Assembly: GCF_019263585.2 (NCBI RefSeq)
Contig: NZ_JADQDF010000001.1
Coordinates: 3,658,001 to 3,722,000 of the forward strand
From: Pseudonocardia oceani
Lineage (GTDB): Bacteria > Actinomycetota > Actinomycetes > Mycobacteriales > Pseudonocardiaceae
Direction of reading: 5' to 3'
DNA length: 64,000 nucleotides
Numbering within the stretch: position 1 is the stretch's first letter; the number at the start of each line of letters is the position of its first letter. Under the pieces are notes generated by a model. It searched no databases. It saw nothing but the letters and a program-made list of their open reading frames with translations, and had not been told where the DNA came from. Shown in pieces: positions 9,699 to 20,577 of this stretch. The position numbers and the translations under genes are program-made.

Positions 9699-11216
9699 AT
9701 GACCACGCGGCAGCCCGTACGGGGCGCGGAGGGGACTCCGGCGAACCCGTGGCCGGCGCTCTGGGCGCTCGTCCTCGGGTTCTTCATGATCCTGGTGGAC
9801 TCCACCATCGTCTCGGTCGCGACGCCCGCGATCATGGCCGACCTCGGCGTCGGCGTGGACGCGGTCGTCTGGGTCACCAGCGCCTACCTGCTGGCCTACG
9901 CGGTGCCGCTGCTGGTCACCGGCCGGCTCGGCGACCGCTTCGGCCCGCGCCGGGTGTACCTGGTCGGTCTCGTGGTCTTCACGCTCGCCTCGCTGTGGTG
10001 CGGGCTCACCGGCACGCTCGGCGGGCTCATCGCCGCGCGGGTGGTGCAGGGCCTGGGCGCCGCGCTCATGACGCCGCAGACGATGGCCGTGATCACCCGG
10101 ACCTTCCCCGCCGAGAACCGCGGGCGCGCGATGAGCCTGTGGGGCGCCGTCGCCGGCGTCGCCACGCTCGTCGGGCCGATCCTGGGCGGGGTGCTGGTCG
10201 ACGGCCTCGGCTGGGAGTGGATCTTCTTCATCAACGTGCCCGTGGGCGTGGTCGGGTTCCTGCTCGCCGTGCGGCTCGTCCCCCGGCTGCCGACGCACGT
10301 GCGCCGCTTCGACCTCGTCGGCGTCGCGCTCAGCGCCGTCGGCATGTTCCTGCTGGTGTTCGGCATCCAGGAGGGCCAGGCCTACGACTGGGGCACGATC
10401 GCAGGCCCGGTCTCGGTGTGGTCGCTCATCGGCGCGGGCGTCGTGGTCCTGGTGGCGTTCGTGGTCTGGCAGGCGCGCGGCCCGGCCGAGCCGCTCGTGC
10501 GCCTGGGGCTGTTCCGCGACCGCAACTTCAGCCTGGCCAACGTCGTGATCACCACGGTCGGCTTCACCGTCACCGCGATGGTCTTCCCGATCCTGTTCTA
10601 CGCCCAGGCCGTGCTCGGGCTCAGCCCGACCGGGTCGGCGCTGCTGCTGGTGCCCATGGCCGTGGTGTCCGGGGTCCTGGCCCCGTTCGTCGGCGGCCTG
10701 ACCGACCGCATGCACCCGCGGGTGCTCGCCGGGATCGGGCTGGCGTCGTGGTCGGTGTCGCTGGTGTGGCTCGCCGCCGTGATGGGCCCCGACACCCCGA
10801 TCTGGCAGCTGCTGCTGCCGATCACCCTGCTCGGCGTGGCCAACGGCTTCGTCTGGGCGCCGGTCTCCACCACCGCCACGCGCAACCTCCCGCCCGCCGA
10901 CGCCGGGGCGGGCTCCGGGGTCTACAACACGACCCGCCAGGTCGGCGCGGTCCTGGGCAGCGCGGCCATCGCGGTGCTGATCGCCTCGCGGCTCGCGGCG
11001 AACCTGCCCGCGGCGCCCGGCGGCGGGGCGTCGGAGACGATCGCGCAGCTGCCCGAGCCGCTGCACGCGGGCTTCGCCACCGCGATGGCGCAGGCGCTCC
11101 TGCTGCCCGCGGGCGTGGTGCTGATCGGCCTCGTGGCGGCGCTCTGCTTCGCCCTGCCGCGGCACCTGGCCCGCGCCCGGGACGCCGACGCGACCACCGT
11201 CACGCCCGTCGGGTAG
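9699..11216 (+). CDS. MFS drug exporter, DHA2 (EmrB/QacA) family
   Basis: A 505-residue membrane protein with about 14 predicted membrane segments. It shows the DHA2 hallmarks: FMILVDSTIVSVATPAI in helix 1, the loop 2-3 motif GRLGDRFGPRRVY, the antiporter motif C region WGAVAGVATLVGPILGGVLVD, and EWIFFINVPVG. It should export hydrophobic or cationic compounds using the proton gradient; the substrate is unknown. It sits between ksgA and ispE, a place empty in M. tuberculosis, and has its own promoter, so it looks like an insertion into an ancestral operon. No adjacent regulator gene is seen. Confidence 0.87.
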   Translation: MTTRQPVRGAEGTPANPWPALWALVLGFFMILVDSTIVSVATPAIMADLGVGVDAVVWVTSAYLLAYAVPLLVTGRLGDRFGPRRVYLVGLVVFTLASLWCGLTGTLGGLIAARVVQGLGAALMTPQTMAVITRTFPAENRGRAMSLWGAVAGVATLVGPILGGVLVDGLGWEWIFFINVPVGVVGFLLAVRLVPRLPTHVRRFDLVGVALSAVGMFLLVFGIQEGQAYDWGTIAGPVSVWSLIGAGVVVLVAFVVWQARGPAEPLVRLGLFRDRNFSLANVVITTVGFTVTAMVFPILFYAQAVLGLSPTGSALLLVPMAVVSGVLAPFVGGLTDRMHPRVLAGIGLASWSVSLVWLAAVMGPDTPIWQLLLPITLLGVANGFVWAPVSTTATRNLPPADAGAGSGVYNTTRQVGAVLGSAAIAVLIASRLAANLPAAPGGGASETIAQLPEPLHAGFATAMAQALLLPAGVVLIGLVAALCFALPRHLARARDADATTVTPVG

Positions 11217-11259
11217 CGGCGGCGCCACCCGCGCGCGCCGCTGCCCGTAGGGTTGACGG

Positions 11260-12206
11260 GTGCTGTCCGCCGTCCCGCCCCCGGTCACCGTCCGGGTCCC
11301 CGCCAAGATCAACCTGCATCTGGCCGTGGGCCCGGTGCGCGAGGACGGCTTCCACGACCTCGTCACGGTCTTCCACGCGGTGAGCCTGTTCGACGAGGTG
11401 AGCGTGACCCAGGGCGAGCCGGGCATCGAGGTGTTCGGCGAGGGCGTCAGCGAGGTGCCCGCCGACGAGACGAACCTCGCCTGGCGCGCGGTGCAGAGCC
11501 TGGCCGAGCGGGCGGGCCGCGAGCCCGACGTCAACCTGGTGCTGCGCAAGGGCATCCCGGTCGCCGGAGGCATGGCGGGCGGCAGCGCCGACGCCGCGGC
11601 CACCCTCGTCGGGCTGTCGGCGCTGTGGAAGCTCGACCTCACCCGCGACGAGCTGGCCCCGATCGCCGCCGAGCTGGGCAGCGACGTCACGTTCGCGCTC
11701 TACGGCGGCACGGCGCTGGGTACCGGCCGCGGCGAGCGGATCGCGCCGGTGCTGTCGCGCCACCCGCTGCACTGGGTGGTCGCGCTGCACCGCGGCGGGC
11801 TGTCGACGCCCAAGGTGTTCGGCGAGCTCGACCGCCTGCGCGGCGACGCCGAGCCCGTCGACCGTCCCGTGGAGCCGGTGCTGGAGGCCATCGCCGGCGG
11901 CGATCCGCGGCAGCTCGCGCTCTCGCTGGGCAACGACCTGCAGGCCGCGGCCGTCAGCATGGTGCCGGAGCTGCGGCGCACGCTGCGCGCGGGCGTCGAC
12001 GCCGGGGCGCTGGCCGGGATCGTGTCCGGCTCCGGCCCCACCACCGCGTTCCTGTGCACGGACCCGGAGGCCGCGATGGAGGTCGCGGCGGAGCTGGCCG
12101 GGCTCGGCGTGTGCCGCACGGTGCGCGTGGCCCACGGGCCGGTGCCCGGCGCGCGCGTCGTCGAGGAACCCGCGCCGCCCACGAGCTGGCCGTCGGTGCG
12201 TGCCTG

Positions 12207-12207
<1 letters not shown>
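11260..12207 (+). CDS. ispE: 4-diphosphocytidyl-2-C-methyl-D-erythritol kinase
   Basis: A 315-residue GHMP kinase that phosphorylates CDP-methylerythritol in the MEP pathway of isoprenoid precursor synthesis. It begins [14 protein letters not shown], the usual substrate-binding start, and has the GHMP ATP loop [16 protein letters not shown] near residues 103-118 and the C-terminal GSGPTTAFL loop. The start is a GTG 6 bases after a TAGGGT -10-like box, suggesting a leaderless message. The stop overlaps the ATG of the ABC-F gene by one base (TGATG), a common actinobacterial pairing. Confidence 0.93.
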
Positions 12208-14006
<1,799 letters not shown>

Positions 14007-14120
14007 TCGGCCCGTGAGGATCAGACTTTCGACCGAGGCGCGCGTGATCACCACCGCCTAGCGTGGTGGTCGTGCGAGGGGGTCGGGGGACCCCTGCTGG
14101 GGAGCACGCACACCGAGGCG

Positions 14121-14150
14121 CCGGCCCGCCGTTCGACGGCGGCGGGTCGG
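14121..14150. terminator. Hairpin between convergent genes
   Basis: Arms 14121-14131 and 14140-14150 pair over 11 bases with one G-U, loop 14132-14139. No T tract. It lies between the ends of the ABC-F gene (plus) and the ABC permease gene (minus) and can serve both. The rest of 14007-14185 shows nothing else I can name. Confidence 0.6.
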
Positions 14151-14185
14151 TACCCCTCACGTCCTGCGGCACGGCGGTGCGGTGA

Positions 14186-14950
14186 TCAGGCGCTCTCCCG
14201 CTGGAACGTGCGCACCCCCCACAGCAGCGACGCGGCGGCCAGCACGAGCGCCACCCCGATCCCCACCAGCGCGGTCGCCGAGAACAGGTCCCCGACGAAC
14301 ACCGCCCGAGTGGCGTCGACGACGTAGACGAACGGGTTCACCCGCGACAGCGCGAACAGCCACGCCGGCGCGATCGACATCGGCAGCAGGATCCCCGAGA
14401 GCAGCAGCAGCGGCAGGAACACCGACTGCACGATGGGCAGGAACGCCTCCTCGGTCTTGACCCGCAGCGCCAGCGCGTAGGACGCCGACGACGCCGCGAA
14501 GCCGAGGACCGCCACCAGGGCCAGGCCCACGACCACGCCGCCGACCGGCGCGCGCAGCCCGAACGGGATCGCCAGCACCGTCAGCAGGACGCCCTGGGTG
14601 AGCAGGACGGCGGTCTCCTTGAGCGCCCGGCCCAGCAGCAGCGCGACGCGGCTGACCGGCGTCACCTGCATCCGCTCGACGACCCCGGCCTTGAACTCGG
14701 TGAGGATCGAGAAGCCGACGAACAGCCCGCCGAACAGCCCGAGCTGGATGAGCAGCGCCGGCACCAGCACCTGCCAGGCGTCGCCGGGCGGGAAGCCGGG
14801 GGTGCTCTGCACGATCGGGATGAGCAGCGGGCCGAACAGCGCGAGGTAGAGGAACGGCTGCACGATCCCGATGACGACCCAGAACGGGTTGCGCAGCGAC
14901 TGCCGCATGGAGCGCTGGAAGATCAGCCAGGTCTCGGTGGCGACGGTCAC
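14186..14950 (-). CDS. ABC-2 type exporter permease (DrrB-like)
   Basis: A 254-residue membrane protein with six predicted membrane helices. The N-terminus (RSMRQSLRNPFWVVIGIVQPFLYLALFGPL) and the C-terminal pair of helices after VNPFVYVVDATRAVF are typical of DrrB/NodJ-like ABC-2 permeases that export drugs, lipids or polysaccharides. The GTG start at 14950 overlaps the stop of the ATPase gene (GTGA), so permease and ATPase are made together. The substrate is unknown; the DrrAB-type family often confers self-resistance, but no biosynthetic cluster is next to it. Confidence 0.86.
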   Translation of the reverse strand: MTVATETWLIFQRSMRQSLRNPFWVVIGIVQPFLYLALFGPLLIPIVQSTPGFPPGDAWQVLVPALLIQLGLFGGLFVGFSILTEFKAGVVERMQVTPVSRVALLLGRALKETAVLLTQGVLLTVLAIPFGLRAPVGGVVVGLALVAVLGFAASSASYALALRVKTEEAFLPIVQSVFLPLLLLSGILLPMSIAPAWLFALSRVNPFVYVVDATRAVFVGDLFSATALVGIGVALVLAAASLLWGVRTFQRESA

Positions 14951-15915
14951 GACGGGATCTCCGCGGGCTCGGGGTTCGGGGCGTCCTCGCGCAGCGACCG
15001 GCCGGTGAGGGTGAGGAAGACGTCGTCGAGGCTGGGGCGGCGGACCTCGACCGAGGTCATCGTGATGCCTGCGGCGTCGAGCTCGCGCAGCAGGCCGGGC
15101 AGCACCGACGCGCCGTCGTCGACGCGGAACCGCACCGAGGGGCCGTCGATGGTGAGCTCGGTGCCCAGGCGCTCCACGAGCTGCGCGGTCCGGGACGGGT
15201 CGGTGGTGCCGACGAGGACGAGGTCGCCGGAGACGCGGCGCTTGAGGGCGTCGGGGGTGCCCTCGGCGACGATCCGGCCCTGGTCGATGACGAGGATCCG
15301 GTCGCAGAGGGCGTCGGCCTCGTCGAGGTAGTGCGTCGTGAGGAACAGCGTGGTGCCGTGCTCGGCGTGCAGGCCGCGGATGTGGCCCCACAGGTTGGCG
15401 CGGCTCTGCGGGTCGAGGCCGGTGGAGGGCTCGTCGAGGAACAGCAGCGTGGGCAGGTGCATGAGGCCCATGGCGATGTCGAGGCGCCGGCGCTGCCCGC
15501 CCGAGAGCGTGGAGACGACGCGGGTCTCGAGGCCGGTGAGGTCGAGGTCGCGGACCAGTTCGCCGGCGCGCCGGGCGGCGTCGACGGCCGAGAGCCCGTA
15601 GAGGCGGCCCTGCAGGACCAGCTCCTCGCCGACGCGGCAGTCGGGCCCGGCGCCGCCGTTCTGGCCGACGTAACCGATCTTGCGGCGCACCGCGACGGGC
15701 TCGGTGAGCAGGTCGTGGCCCGCCACCGTGGCCGTGCCCGCGGTGGGGTGGATCAGCGTCGTGAGCATCCGCAGGGTGGTGGACTTCCCGGCGCCGTTCG
15801 GGCCGAGGAAGCCGACGAGCTCGCCCGCGGAGACGTCGATGTCGACGCCGGACACGGCGTCCACCGTGCCGCGGCGGGTCCTGAAGCTGCGGGCGAGCCC
15901 GCGTGCGTGGATCAC
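14947..15915 (-). CDS. Daunorubicin-resistance-type ABC exporter ATPase (DrrA-like)
   Basis: A 322-residue ATPase with Walker A GPNGAGKST, Q-loop YVGQNGGAGP, signature LSGGQRRR, and Walker B LLFLDEPSTGLDP. It also has the DrrA C-terminal extension that ends in the VEVRRPSLDDVFLTLTGRSL motif. It powers the permease encoded directly downstream with a 4-base overlap. Its ATG is 24 bases from the start of the M20 peptidase stop region, on the same strand, so it may be cotranscribed with that peptidase or have its own promoter in the short gap. Confidence 0.9.
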   Translation of the reverse strand: MIHARGLARSFRTRRGTVDAVSGVDIDVSAGELVGFLGPNGAGKSTTLRMLTTLIHPTAGTATVAGHDLLTEPVAVRRKIGYVGQNGGAGPDCRVGEELVLQGRLYGLSAVDAARRAGELVRDLDLTGLETRVVSTLSGGQRRRLDIAMGLMHLPTLLFLDEPSTGLDPQSRANLWGHIRGLHAEHGTTLFLTTHYLDEADALCDRILVIDQGRIVAEGTPDALKRRVSGDLVLVGTTDPSRTAQLVERLGTELTIDGPSVRFRVDDGASVLPGLLRELDAAGITMTSVEVRRPSLDDVFLTLTGRSLREDAPNPEPAEIPS

Positions 15916-15939
15916 CCGACCAGAGTGGACCCCTTGCGG

Positions 15940-17340
15940 TCAGTCGTCGACCGCGATCGGGATCGTGGTGGGCGCCCCCGGACGGCTGCCGGCGAGGTCG
16001 GCCAGGAGGAGGGCCTCGGCGAGCACGCCGCGGCCGAACATCCCGAGGTCGAGGCTCTCGTCGATGCCGTGCCAGCGGCTGGCCGGGTCGCCGACGCCGG
16101 TGACGAGCACGGCGGCGCCCGGGAAGGTGCGCGCGAACTCGGCGATGAACGGGATGGAGCCCCCGATCCCGGTCTCGACGACGTCGTTGCCGAAGGCGTG
16201 GGCGAAGCTGCGGCGGGCGGCGTCGTAGGCGGCGCCGGTGGCGTCGATGCTGAACGGCTCGGCCGTGCCGTGGTGCGGGCGGACGTCGACGCGGGCGCCC
16301 CACGGCACGTGCGCGCGCAGGTGCTCGGTGAGCGCGTCGCGCGCCTTTGCGGCGTCGTCGCCCGGGGCCAGGCGCAGGCTCACCGCGGCGCGGGCGCGGG
16401 GGAGCAGGACGTTGGACGAGTCGTCGACGCGCGGTGCGTCGATGCCCAGCACCGCCGCGGCGGGCTTGTTCCACGAGCGCTCCGGGATGGTGCCGCAGCC
16501 GATCAGGTCGACGCCCTCGAGCAGGCCCACGTCGGAGCGGAAGGTGGCCTCGTCGAACTCCGGGGCGTCGGAGCGGCCGTGCACCAGGCCGGGCACGGCG
16601 ACCTCGCCGTCGTCGTCGTGCAGGCTCGCGAGCGTGCGGCACAGCGCGGTGAGCGCGTCGCCGACCGGACCGCCGTAGACCCCGGAGTGCACCGGGCGCT
16701 CCAGCATCGACACCTCGATCACGACGTCGACCAGGCCGCGCAGGCTCGTCGTCAGCGCCGGGACGTCGATGGCGGGGTTGCCGGCGTCGGCGATGACGAT
16801 GACGTCGCAGGCCAGCGCGTCGTGGTGCTCGCGCAGCAGCGCGGACAGCGTCGGCGAGCCCGACTCCTCCTCGCCCTCGATGAACAGTGTCACCCCGACG
16901 GGCGGGCGGCCGTCGAAGGCGCGCAGGACGGCGAGGTGGGTCATGACGCCGGCCTTGTCGTCGGCGGCGCCGCGGGCGTAGAGGCGTCCGTCGCGCTCGG
17001 TCGGCTCGAACGGCGGGCTCGTCCACTCGTCGTCGCCGCCGGTGGGCTGGACGTCGTGGTGGGCGTAGAGCAGCACCGTCGGCGCGCCCTCGGGGGCGGG
17101 CCAGTGCGCGAGGACCGCGGGGGCGCCCCCTTCGACCGCGATCACGCCGACGTCGGCGGCCCCGGCCGCGCGCGCGAGGTCGGCCACGGCGTCGGCGCTG
17201 CGGCGGGTGTCGTCGGCATGGGACGGGTCGGCCCAGATGCTCGGGATGCGCACGAGGCGCTCGAGGTCGGCGCGGGCCCCCGGGAGCGCGGCCTGCACGG
17301 CGGCGGTGACGGGCGAGGGCGGCAGGGCGGCGTCGGACAC
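15940..17340 (-). CDS. M20 family metallo-dipeptidase
   Basis: A 466-residue cytoplasmic zinc peptidase of the M20 (PepV/CNDP-like) family. Motifs in order: LLYAHHDVQPTGGDDEW (first zinc histidine and catalytic aspartate), YARGAADDKAGV (bridging aspartate), EGEEESGSP (general base and zinc glutamates), then the lid domain and a final histidine near GTAEPF/HGID. It likely hydrolyses dipeptides or related amides. I use the GTG at 17340, since the homology starts near SDAALPPSPVTAAV and a TACCAT -10-like box lies 8 bases before it. It is divergent from the acyl-AMP ligase gene. Confidence 0.88.
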   Translation of the reverse strand: MSDAALPPSPVTAAVQAALPGARADLERLVRIPSIWADPSHADDTRRSADAVADLARAAGAADVGVIAVEGGAPAVLAHWPAPEGAPTVLLYAHHDVQPTGGDDEWTSPPFEPTERDGRLYARGAADDKAGVMTHLAVLRAFDGRPPVGVTLFIEGEEESGSPTLSALLREHHDALACDVIVIADAGNPAIDVPALTTSLRGLVDVVIEVSMLERPVHSGVYGGPVGDALTALCRTLASLHDDDGEVAVPGLVHGRSDAPEFDEATFRSDVGLLEGVDLIGCGTIPERSWNKPAAAVLGIDAPRVDDSSNVLLPRARAAVSLRLAPGDDAAKARDALTEHLRAHVPWGARVDVRPHHGTAEPFSIDATGAAYDAARRSFAHAFGNDVVETGIGGSIPFIAEFARTFPGAAVLVTGVGDPASRWHGIDESLDLGMFGRGVLAEALLLADLAGSRPGAPTTIPIAVDD

Positions 17341-17365
17341 GGCTGCCGATGGTAGTGCCCGCCCC

Positions 17366-17428
17366 GCTTTGCTCTGAGCACCGATACGCACCACCCGGCC
17401 CGTTGCGCATGGGTGCTCAGAGCAAAGC
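17366..17428. repeat. Long perfect inverted repeat in a divergent promoter region
   Basis: Arms 17366-17382 and 17412-17428 are perfect 17-base inverted repeats (GCTTTGCTCTGAGCACC and its complement) around a 29-base centre. The centre has a second imperfect pairing (ATACGCA with TGCGCAT). It lies between the M20 start (17340) and the acyl-AMP ligase start (17492), so it is not a terminator of either. A partial copy of the half-site (CCTGAGCAC) recurs near 17470. Confidence 0.6.
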
Positions 17429-17491
17429 CTGCGAGCAGCACCCGTGGTGCTACGGATCACCCGGGGTGCCCTGAGCACGTAGGCTCCCGGT

Positions 17492-19138
17492 ATGTCCCGG
17501 TTCCTGGCGATGCTGCTGGAGTCCGCCGCCGGCTCCCCCCGCGCGATGACGACCGGGGAGCCGAAGACCCCCGTCCGGCGCACCTGGCCCGAGGTGCACG
17601 ACCAGGCCCGGCGGATGGCCGGCGCGCTGCGCGCGGAGGTGTCGCCGGGCGCCGCCGTCGGCGTGCTCGCCGGGGAGCCCGCCGCGATCGCCCCGGCCGC
17701 GCAGGCCGTGTGGCTGTGCGGCGGCAGCGTCACGATGCTGCACCAGCCCACCGCCCGCACCGACCTCGCCGCCTGGGCCGAGGACACCGTCTCCGTCCTG
17801 GGGATGATCGGCGCGGAGCTGGTCCTGCTCGGCGCCCCGTTCGACGCCCTCGCGCCCGTCCTCACCGAGCGCGGCATCGCGTTCCGCACGATCGACTCGC
17901 TCGACGGCGAGCCGGTCGAGCCCGATGCCGACGTCGCCGGCGAGGACGACACCGCCCTGCTGCAGCTCACCAGCGGCTCCACCGCGGAGCCCAAGGCCGT
18001 CCGCATCACCCACCGCAACCTCTTCGCCAACATCCGCGGGATGGTCGAGGCCTCGCGCCTGGACATCGAGCGCGACGTGATGGTGTCGTGGCTGCCGCTG
18101 TTCCACGACATGGGCATGGTCGGGTTCCTGACGATCCCCATGTCCACCGGGCTGGAGCTGGTCACGGTCACGCCGGTCGACTTCCTCACCCGCCCGCTGC
18201 TGTGGGCCGAGCTGATCTCGAAGTACGGCGGCACCGTCACGGCCGCCCCGAACTTCGCCTACGCCGTGCTCGGGCGCCAGCTCGCCCGCGCCGAGGGCCC
18301 GCTCGACCTGTCGTCGCTGCGCATCGCCCTCAACGGCGCCGAGCCGATCGACCCGGACGCGGTCGACGCGTTCGTCGCGTCGGGTGCGCGGTTCGGGCTG
18401 CGGGCCGACGCCGTCCTCGCCGCGTACGGGATGGCCGAGACGGCGCTCGGGGTGTCGTTCGCGCCGATCGACACCGGCTTGCAGGTCGACCACGTCGACG
18501 CCGACCAGCTCGAGGCGCACCGCATCGCCGCCCCCGCGACCTACGGCCCGACCCGGCGCTTCCCGCGCCTGGGCCCGCCGCTGCCCGGCATCGAGGTCAA
18601 GGTCGTGGGCGACGACGGAGCGGTGCTCGGCGAGCGCGGCGTGGGGGTGATCCACCTGCGCGGGGAGTCGGTGACGCCGGGCTACCTGACCGTCGACGGC
18701 CCGGTCGCCACGCAGGACGCCGACGGCTGGCTCGACACGGGCGACGAGGGCTACGTCGCCGACGGGCAGGTCGTCGTGTGCGGGCGTCGCAAGGACGTGA
18801 TCATCATGGGCGGGCGCAACATCTACCCGACCGACATCGAGCGCGCCGCGGCCGAGGCGGGCGAGGTGCGCGCGGGCAACGTGGTGGCGGTGCGGATGTT
18901 CGCCGGCGCGGAGACCGGGCGGCACCGCGAGTCGTTCCTGGTCGCGGTGGAGTCGCGCAAGGCGGGCGACCCGGCGGCCGAGCAGGCGATCCGCAAGGAC
19001 GTGACGTCGCGCGTCGTCTCGGCGGTGGGGGTGCGGCCCGCGGAGGTCGTCGTGCTCGGGCCGGGCAGCCTGCCCAAGACCCCGTCGGGCAAGCTCCGGC
19101 GGGCGGCGACGGGGGAGCTGCTGCGGGCGCGGGTCTGA
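17492..19138 (+). CDS. Fatty acyl-AMP ligase / acyl-CoA synthetase-like (Pks16-like)
   Basis: A 548-residue ANL-superfamily adenylating enzyme. The AMP-binding motif is LLQLTSGSTAEPKAV near residue 158. Later come YGMAETALG, the LDTGDEGYVADGQVVVCGRRKDVIIMGGRNIYP hinge block and the C-terminal lysine region LPKTPSGKLRR. It activates a fatty acid to acyl-AMP, then passes it to CoA or a carrier protein; FAAL versus CoA ligase cannot be settled by eye. The position between ispE and pth matches M. tuberculosis Rv1013 (pks16). A TAGGCT box 6 bases before the ATG suggests a leaderless transcript. Confidence 0.87.
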   Translation: MSRFLAMLLESAAGSPRAMTTGEPKTPVRRTWPEVHDQARRMAGALRAEVSPGAAVGVLAGEPAAIAPAAQAVWLCGGSVTMLHQPTARTDLAAWAEDTVSVLGMIGAELVLLGAPFDALAPVLTERGIAFRTIDSLDGEPVEPDADVAGEDDTALLQLTSGSTAEPKAVRITHRNLFANIRGMVEASRLDIERDVMVSWLPLFHDMGMVGFLTIPMSTGLELVTVTPVDFLTRPLLWAELISKYGGTVTAAPNFAYAVLGRQLARAEGPLDLSSLRIALNGAEPIDPDAVDAFVASGARFGLRADAVLAAYGMAETALGVSFAPIDTGLQVDHVDADQLEAHRIAAPATYGPTRRFPRLGPPLPGIEVKVVGDDGAVLGERGVGVIHLRGESVTPGYLTVDGPVATQDADGWLDTGDEGYVADGQVVVCGRRKDVIIMGGRNIYPTDIERAAAEAGEVRAGNVVAVRMFAGAETGRHRESFLVAVESRKAGDPAAEQAIRKDVTSRVVSAVGVRPAEVVVLGPGSLPKTPSGKLRRAATGELLRARV

Positions 19139-19148
19139 GCCGGGAGGG

Positions 19149-19733
19149 TCAGCCCGAGAGGGCGTGGAACCGGTTCTGCGCCGGCTCGAGGCCGTCGGCG
19201 AGCAGCGCCTCGACGGCGTCGGCGGCCAGGTCGACCGCGAACTCCAGCTCCTTGGTCTCCGCTCCGGAGAACCGCTTGAGCACGTAGTCGGCGGGGTCCT
19301 GGCGGCCGGGCGGGCGGCCGATGCCGAAGCGGACGCGCAGGTAGTCGCGCGTGCCGATCGACGACGTGATCGACCGCAGGCCGTTGTGCCCGCCCTCGCC
19401 GCCGCCGCGCTTGAGGCGGACCACGCCGAAGCCGAGGTCGAGCTCGTCGTGCACGACGACGACGTCCTCGACGGGCACGGAGAAGTACTTCGCGAGGTTC
19501 GCGACCGGCCCGCCGCTCACGTTCATGTACGTGCGCGGCTTGGCCAGCACGACCCGGCGGCCGGCGAGCCGGCCCTCCAGGACGTCCGCGTTGCTGCGGT
19601 GCTTGGAGAACCGGCCCCCGCCGGCCCGCGCCGCCAGGAGGTCGACGACGCGGAAGCCGACGTTGTGCCGGGTCTCGGCGTAGTCCGGGCCGGGGTTGCC
19701 GAGCCCGACCACCAGGGCGGGACCCGGCGCCAC
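19149..19733 (-). CDS. pth: Peptidyl-tRNA hydrolase
   Basis: A 194-residue enzyme that releases peptides from stalled peptidyl-tRNA. Family motifs are clear: [20 protein letters not shown] (catalytic histidine), [24 protein letters not shown], and [11 protein letters not shown]. The GTG start at 19733 lies one base beyond the rplY stop, so it follows rplY in the same operon. The expected family length is about 190, which supports this start rather than longer upstream frames. The order pth-rplY is conserved with M. tuberculosis Rv1014c-Rv1015c. Confidence 0.95.
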   Translation of the reverse strand: MAPGPALVVGLGNPGPDYAETRHNVGFRVVDLLAARAGGGRFSKHRSNADVLEGRLAGRRVVLAKPRTYMNVSGGPVANLAKYFSVPVEDVVVVHDELDLGFGVVRLKRGGGEGGHNGLRSITSSIGTRDYLRVRFGIGRPPGRQDPADYVLKRFSGAETKELEFAVDLAADAVEALLADGLEPAQNRFHALSG

Positions 19734-19734
19734 G

Positions 19735-20415
19735 TCAGCTCTCGGACTTCTCGTCGTCGGACGACTCCTCGGAGCCGGCCTCGGCGGAGGAGTCCTCGTC
19801 GGCCTCGGTCTCCGGCGCGTCCTCGACGACGCCGGCACCCTCGACGTCGACCTCGGCCTCCATGTCGGATTCGGTCGGCGCCGCGTTGACGTTGACCACC
19901 AGGCCCTCGGGGTCGGTCTTCAGCTCGGTGTTGGCGGGCATCGTCAGCGAGCCGGCCAGGATCTGCGTGCCGATCGGCAGGCCGTCGACCGAGACCTCGA
20001 TGGTCTCCGGGATCGACGAGACGTCGGCCTCGACGAGCAGGGTGTTGAGCTCCTGCGTGACCAGGGTTCCGGGGGCGGCCGAGCCGGAGATGATGACCTG
20101 GACCTCGACCTCGACCTTCTCGCCGCGGCGGATCACCAGCAGGTCGACGTGCTCGATGTAGGGGCGGATCGGGTGCTGCACGACCGTCTTGGTCAGCGCG
20201 AGCTGCGGGGTGCCGCCGATGTTCAGCGTCAGGACCGCGTTGCGGCCCTGCTCGCGGACCACGCGCTTGAACTCCAGCTCCGGGAGCGAGAGGTGCTGCG
20301 GGTCGGTGCCGTGCCCGTAGAGCACGGCGGGGATCTTGCCGGCACGGCGGGTGCGGCGGGCGGCGCCCTTGCCGAACTCCGTGCGGGTCTCGGCGTCGAT
20401 TCGGGCCTCGGCCAC
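19735..20415 (-). CDS. rplY: 50S ribosomal protein L25 (long CTC form)
   Basis: A 226-residue L25/Ctc protein that binds 5S rRNA. It has an N-terminal L25 beta-barrel (about 1-92, with [22 protein letters not shown]), then the TL5/CTC C-terminal domain to about 185, and an acidic serine/glutamate tail of about 40 residues. A strong ribosome binding site (GAGGAGA) precedes the ATG. Upstream, 20416-20577 is a non-coding gap after prs that probably holds its promoter and a leader of up to about 120 bases. M. tuberculosis has lpqT between this gene and prs; here that gene is missing. Confidence 0.94.
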   Translation of the reverse strand: MAEARIDAETRTEFGKGAARRTRRAGKIPAVLYGHGTDPQHLSLPELEFKRVVREQGRNAVLTLNIGGTPQLALTKTVVQHPIRPYIEHVDLLVIRRGEKVEVEVQVIISGSAAPGTLVTQELNTLLVEADVSSIPETIEVSVDGLPIGTQILAGSLTMPANTELKTDPEGLVVNVNAAPTESDMEAEVDVEGAGVVEDAPETEADEDSSAEAGSEESSDDEKSES

Positions 20416-20577
20416 GGTACTTCTCCTCGATCAGCGGATGCGGTGTGTGCGCGCAGCGATGCCGACCGGGAGGACCGGGTCAGCGTCGATCACGGCGGGC
20501 TAGAAGGACACCCGCCCTCGCCGCGGAACTGGAGAGGACGATACGCCGTGGCCGGGTGGGGGCGGCGGGTGGGTGGC

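Noticed and set aside
14186..15915. Part of an antibiotic gene cluster because of DrrAB similarity
   Set aside because: No synthase or tailoring genes adjoin it; such exporters are common outside clusters.
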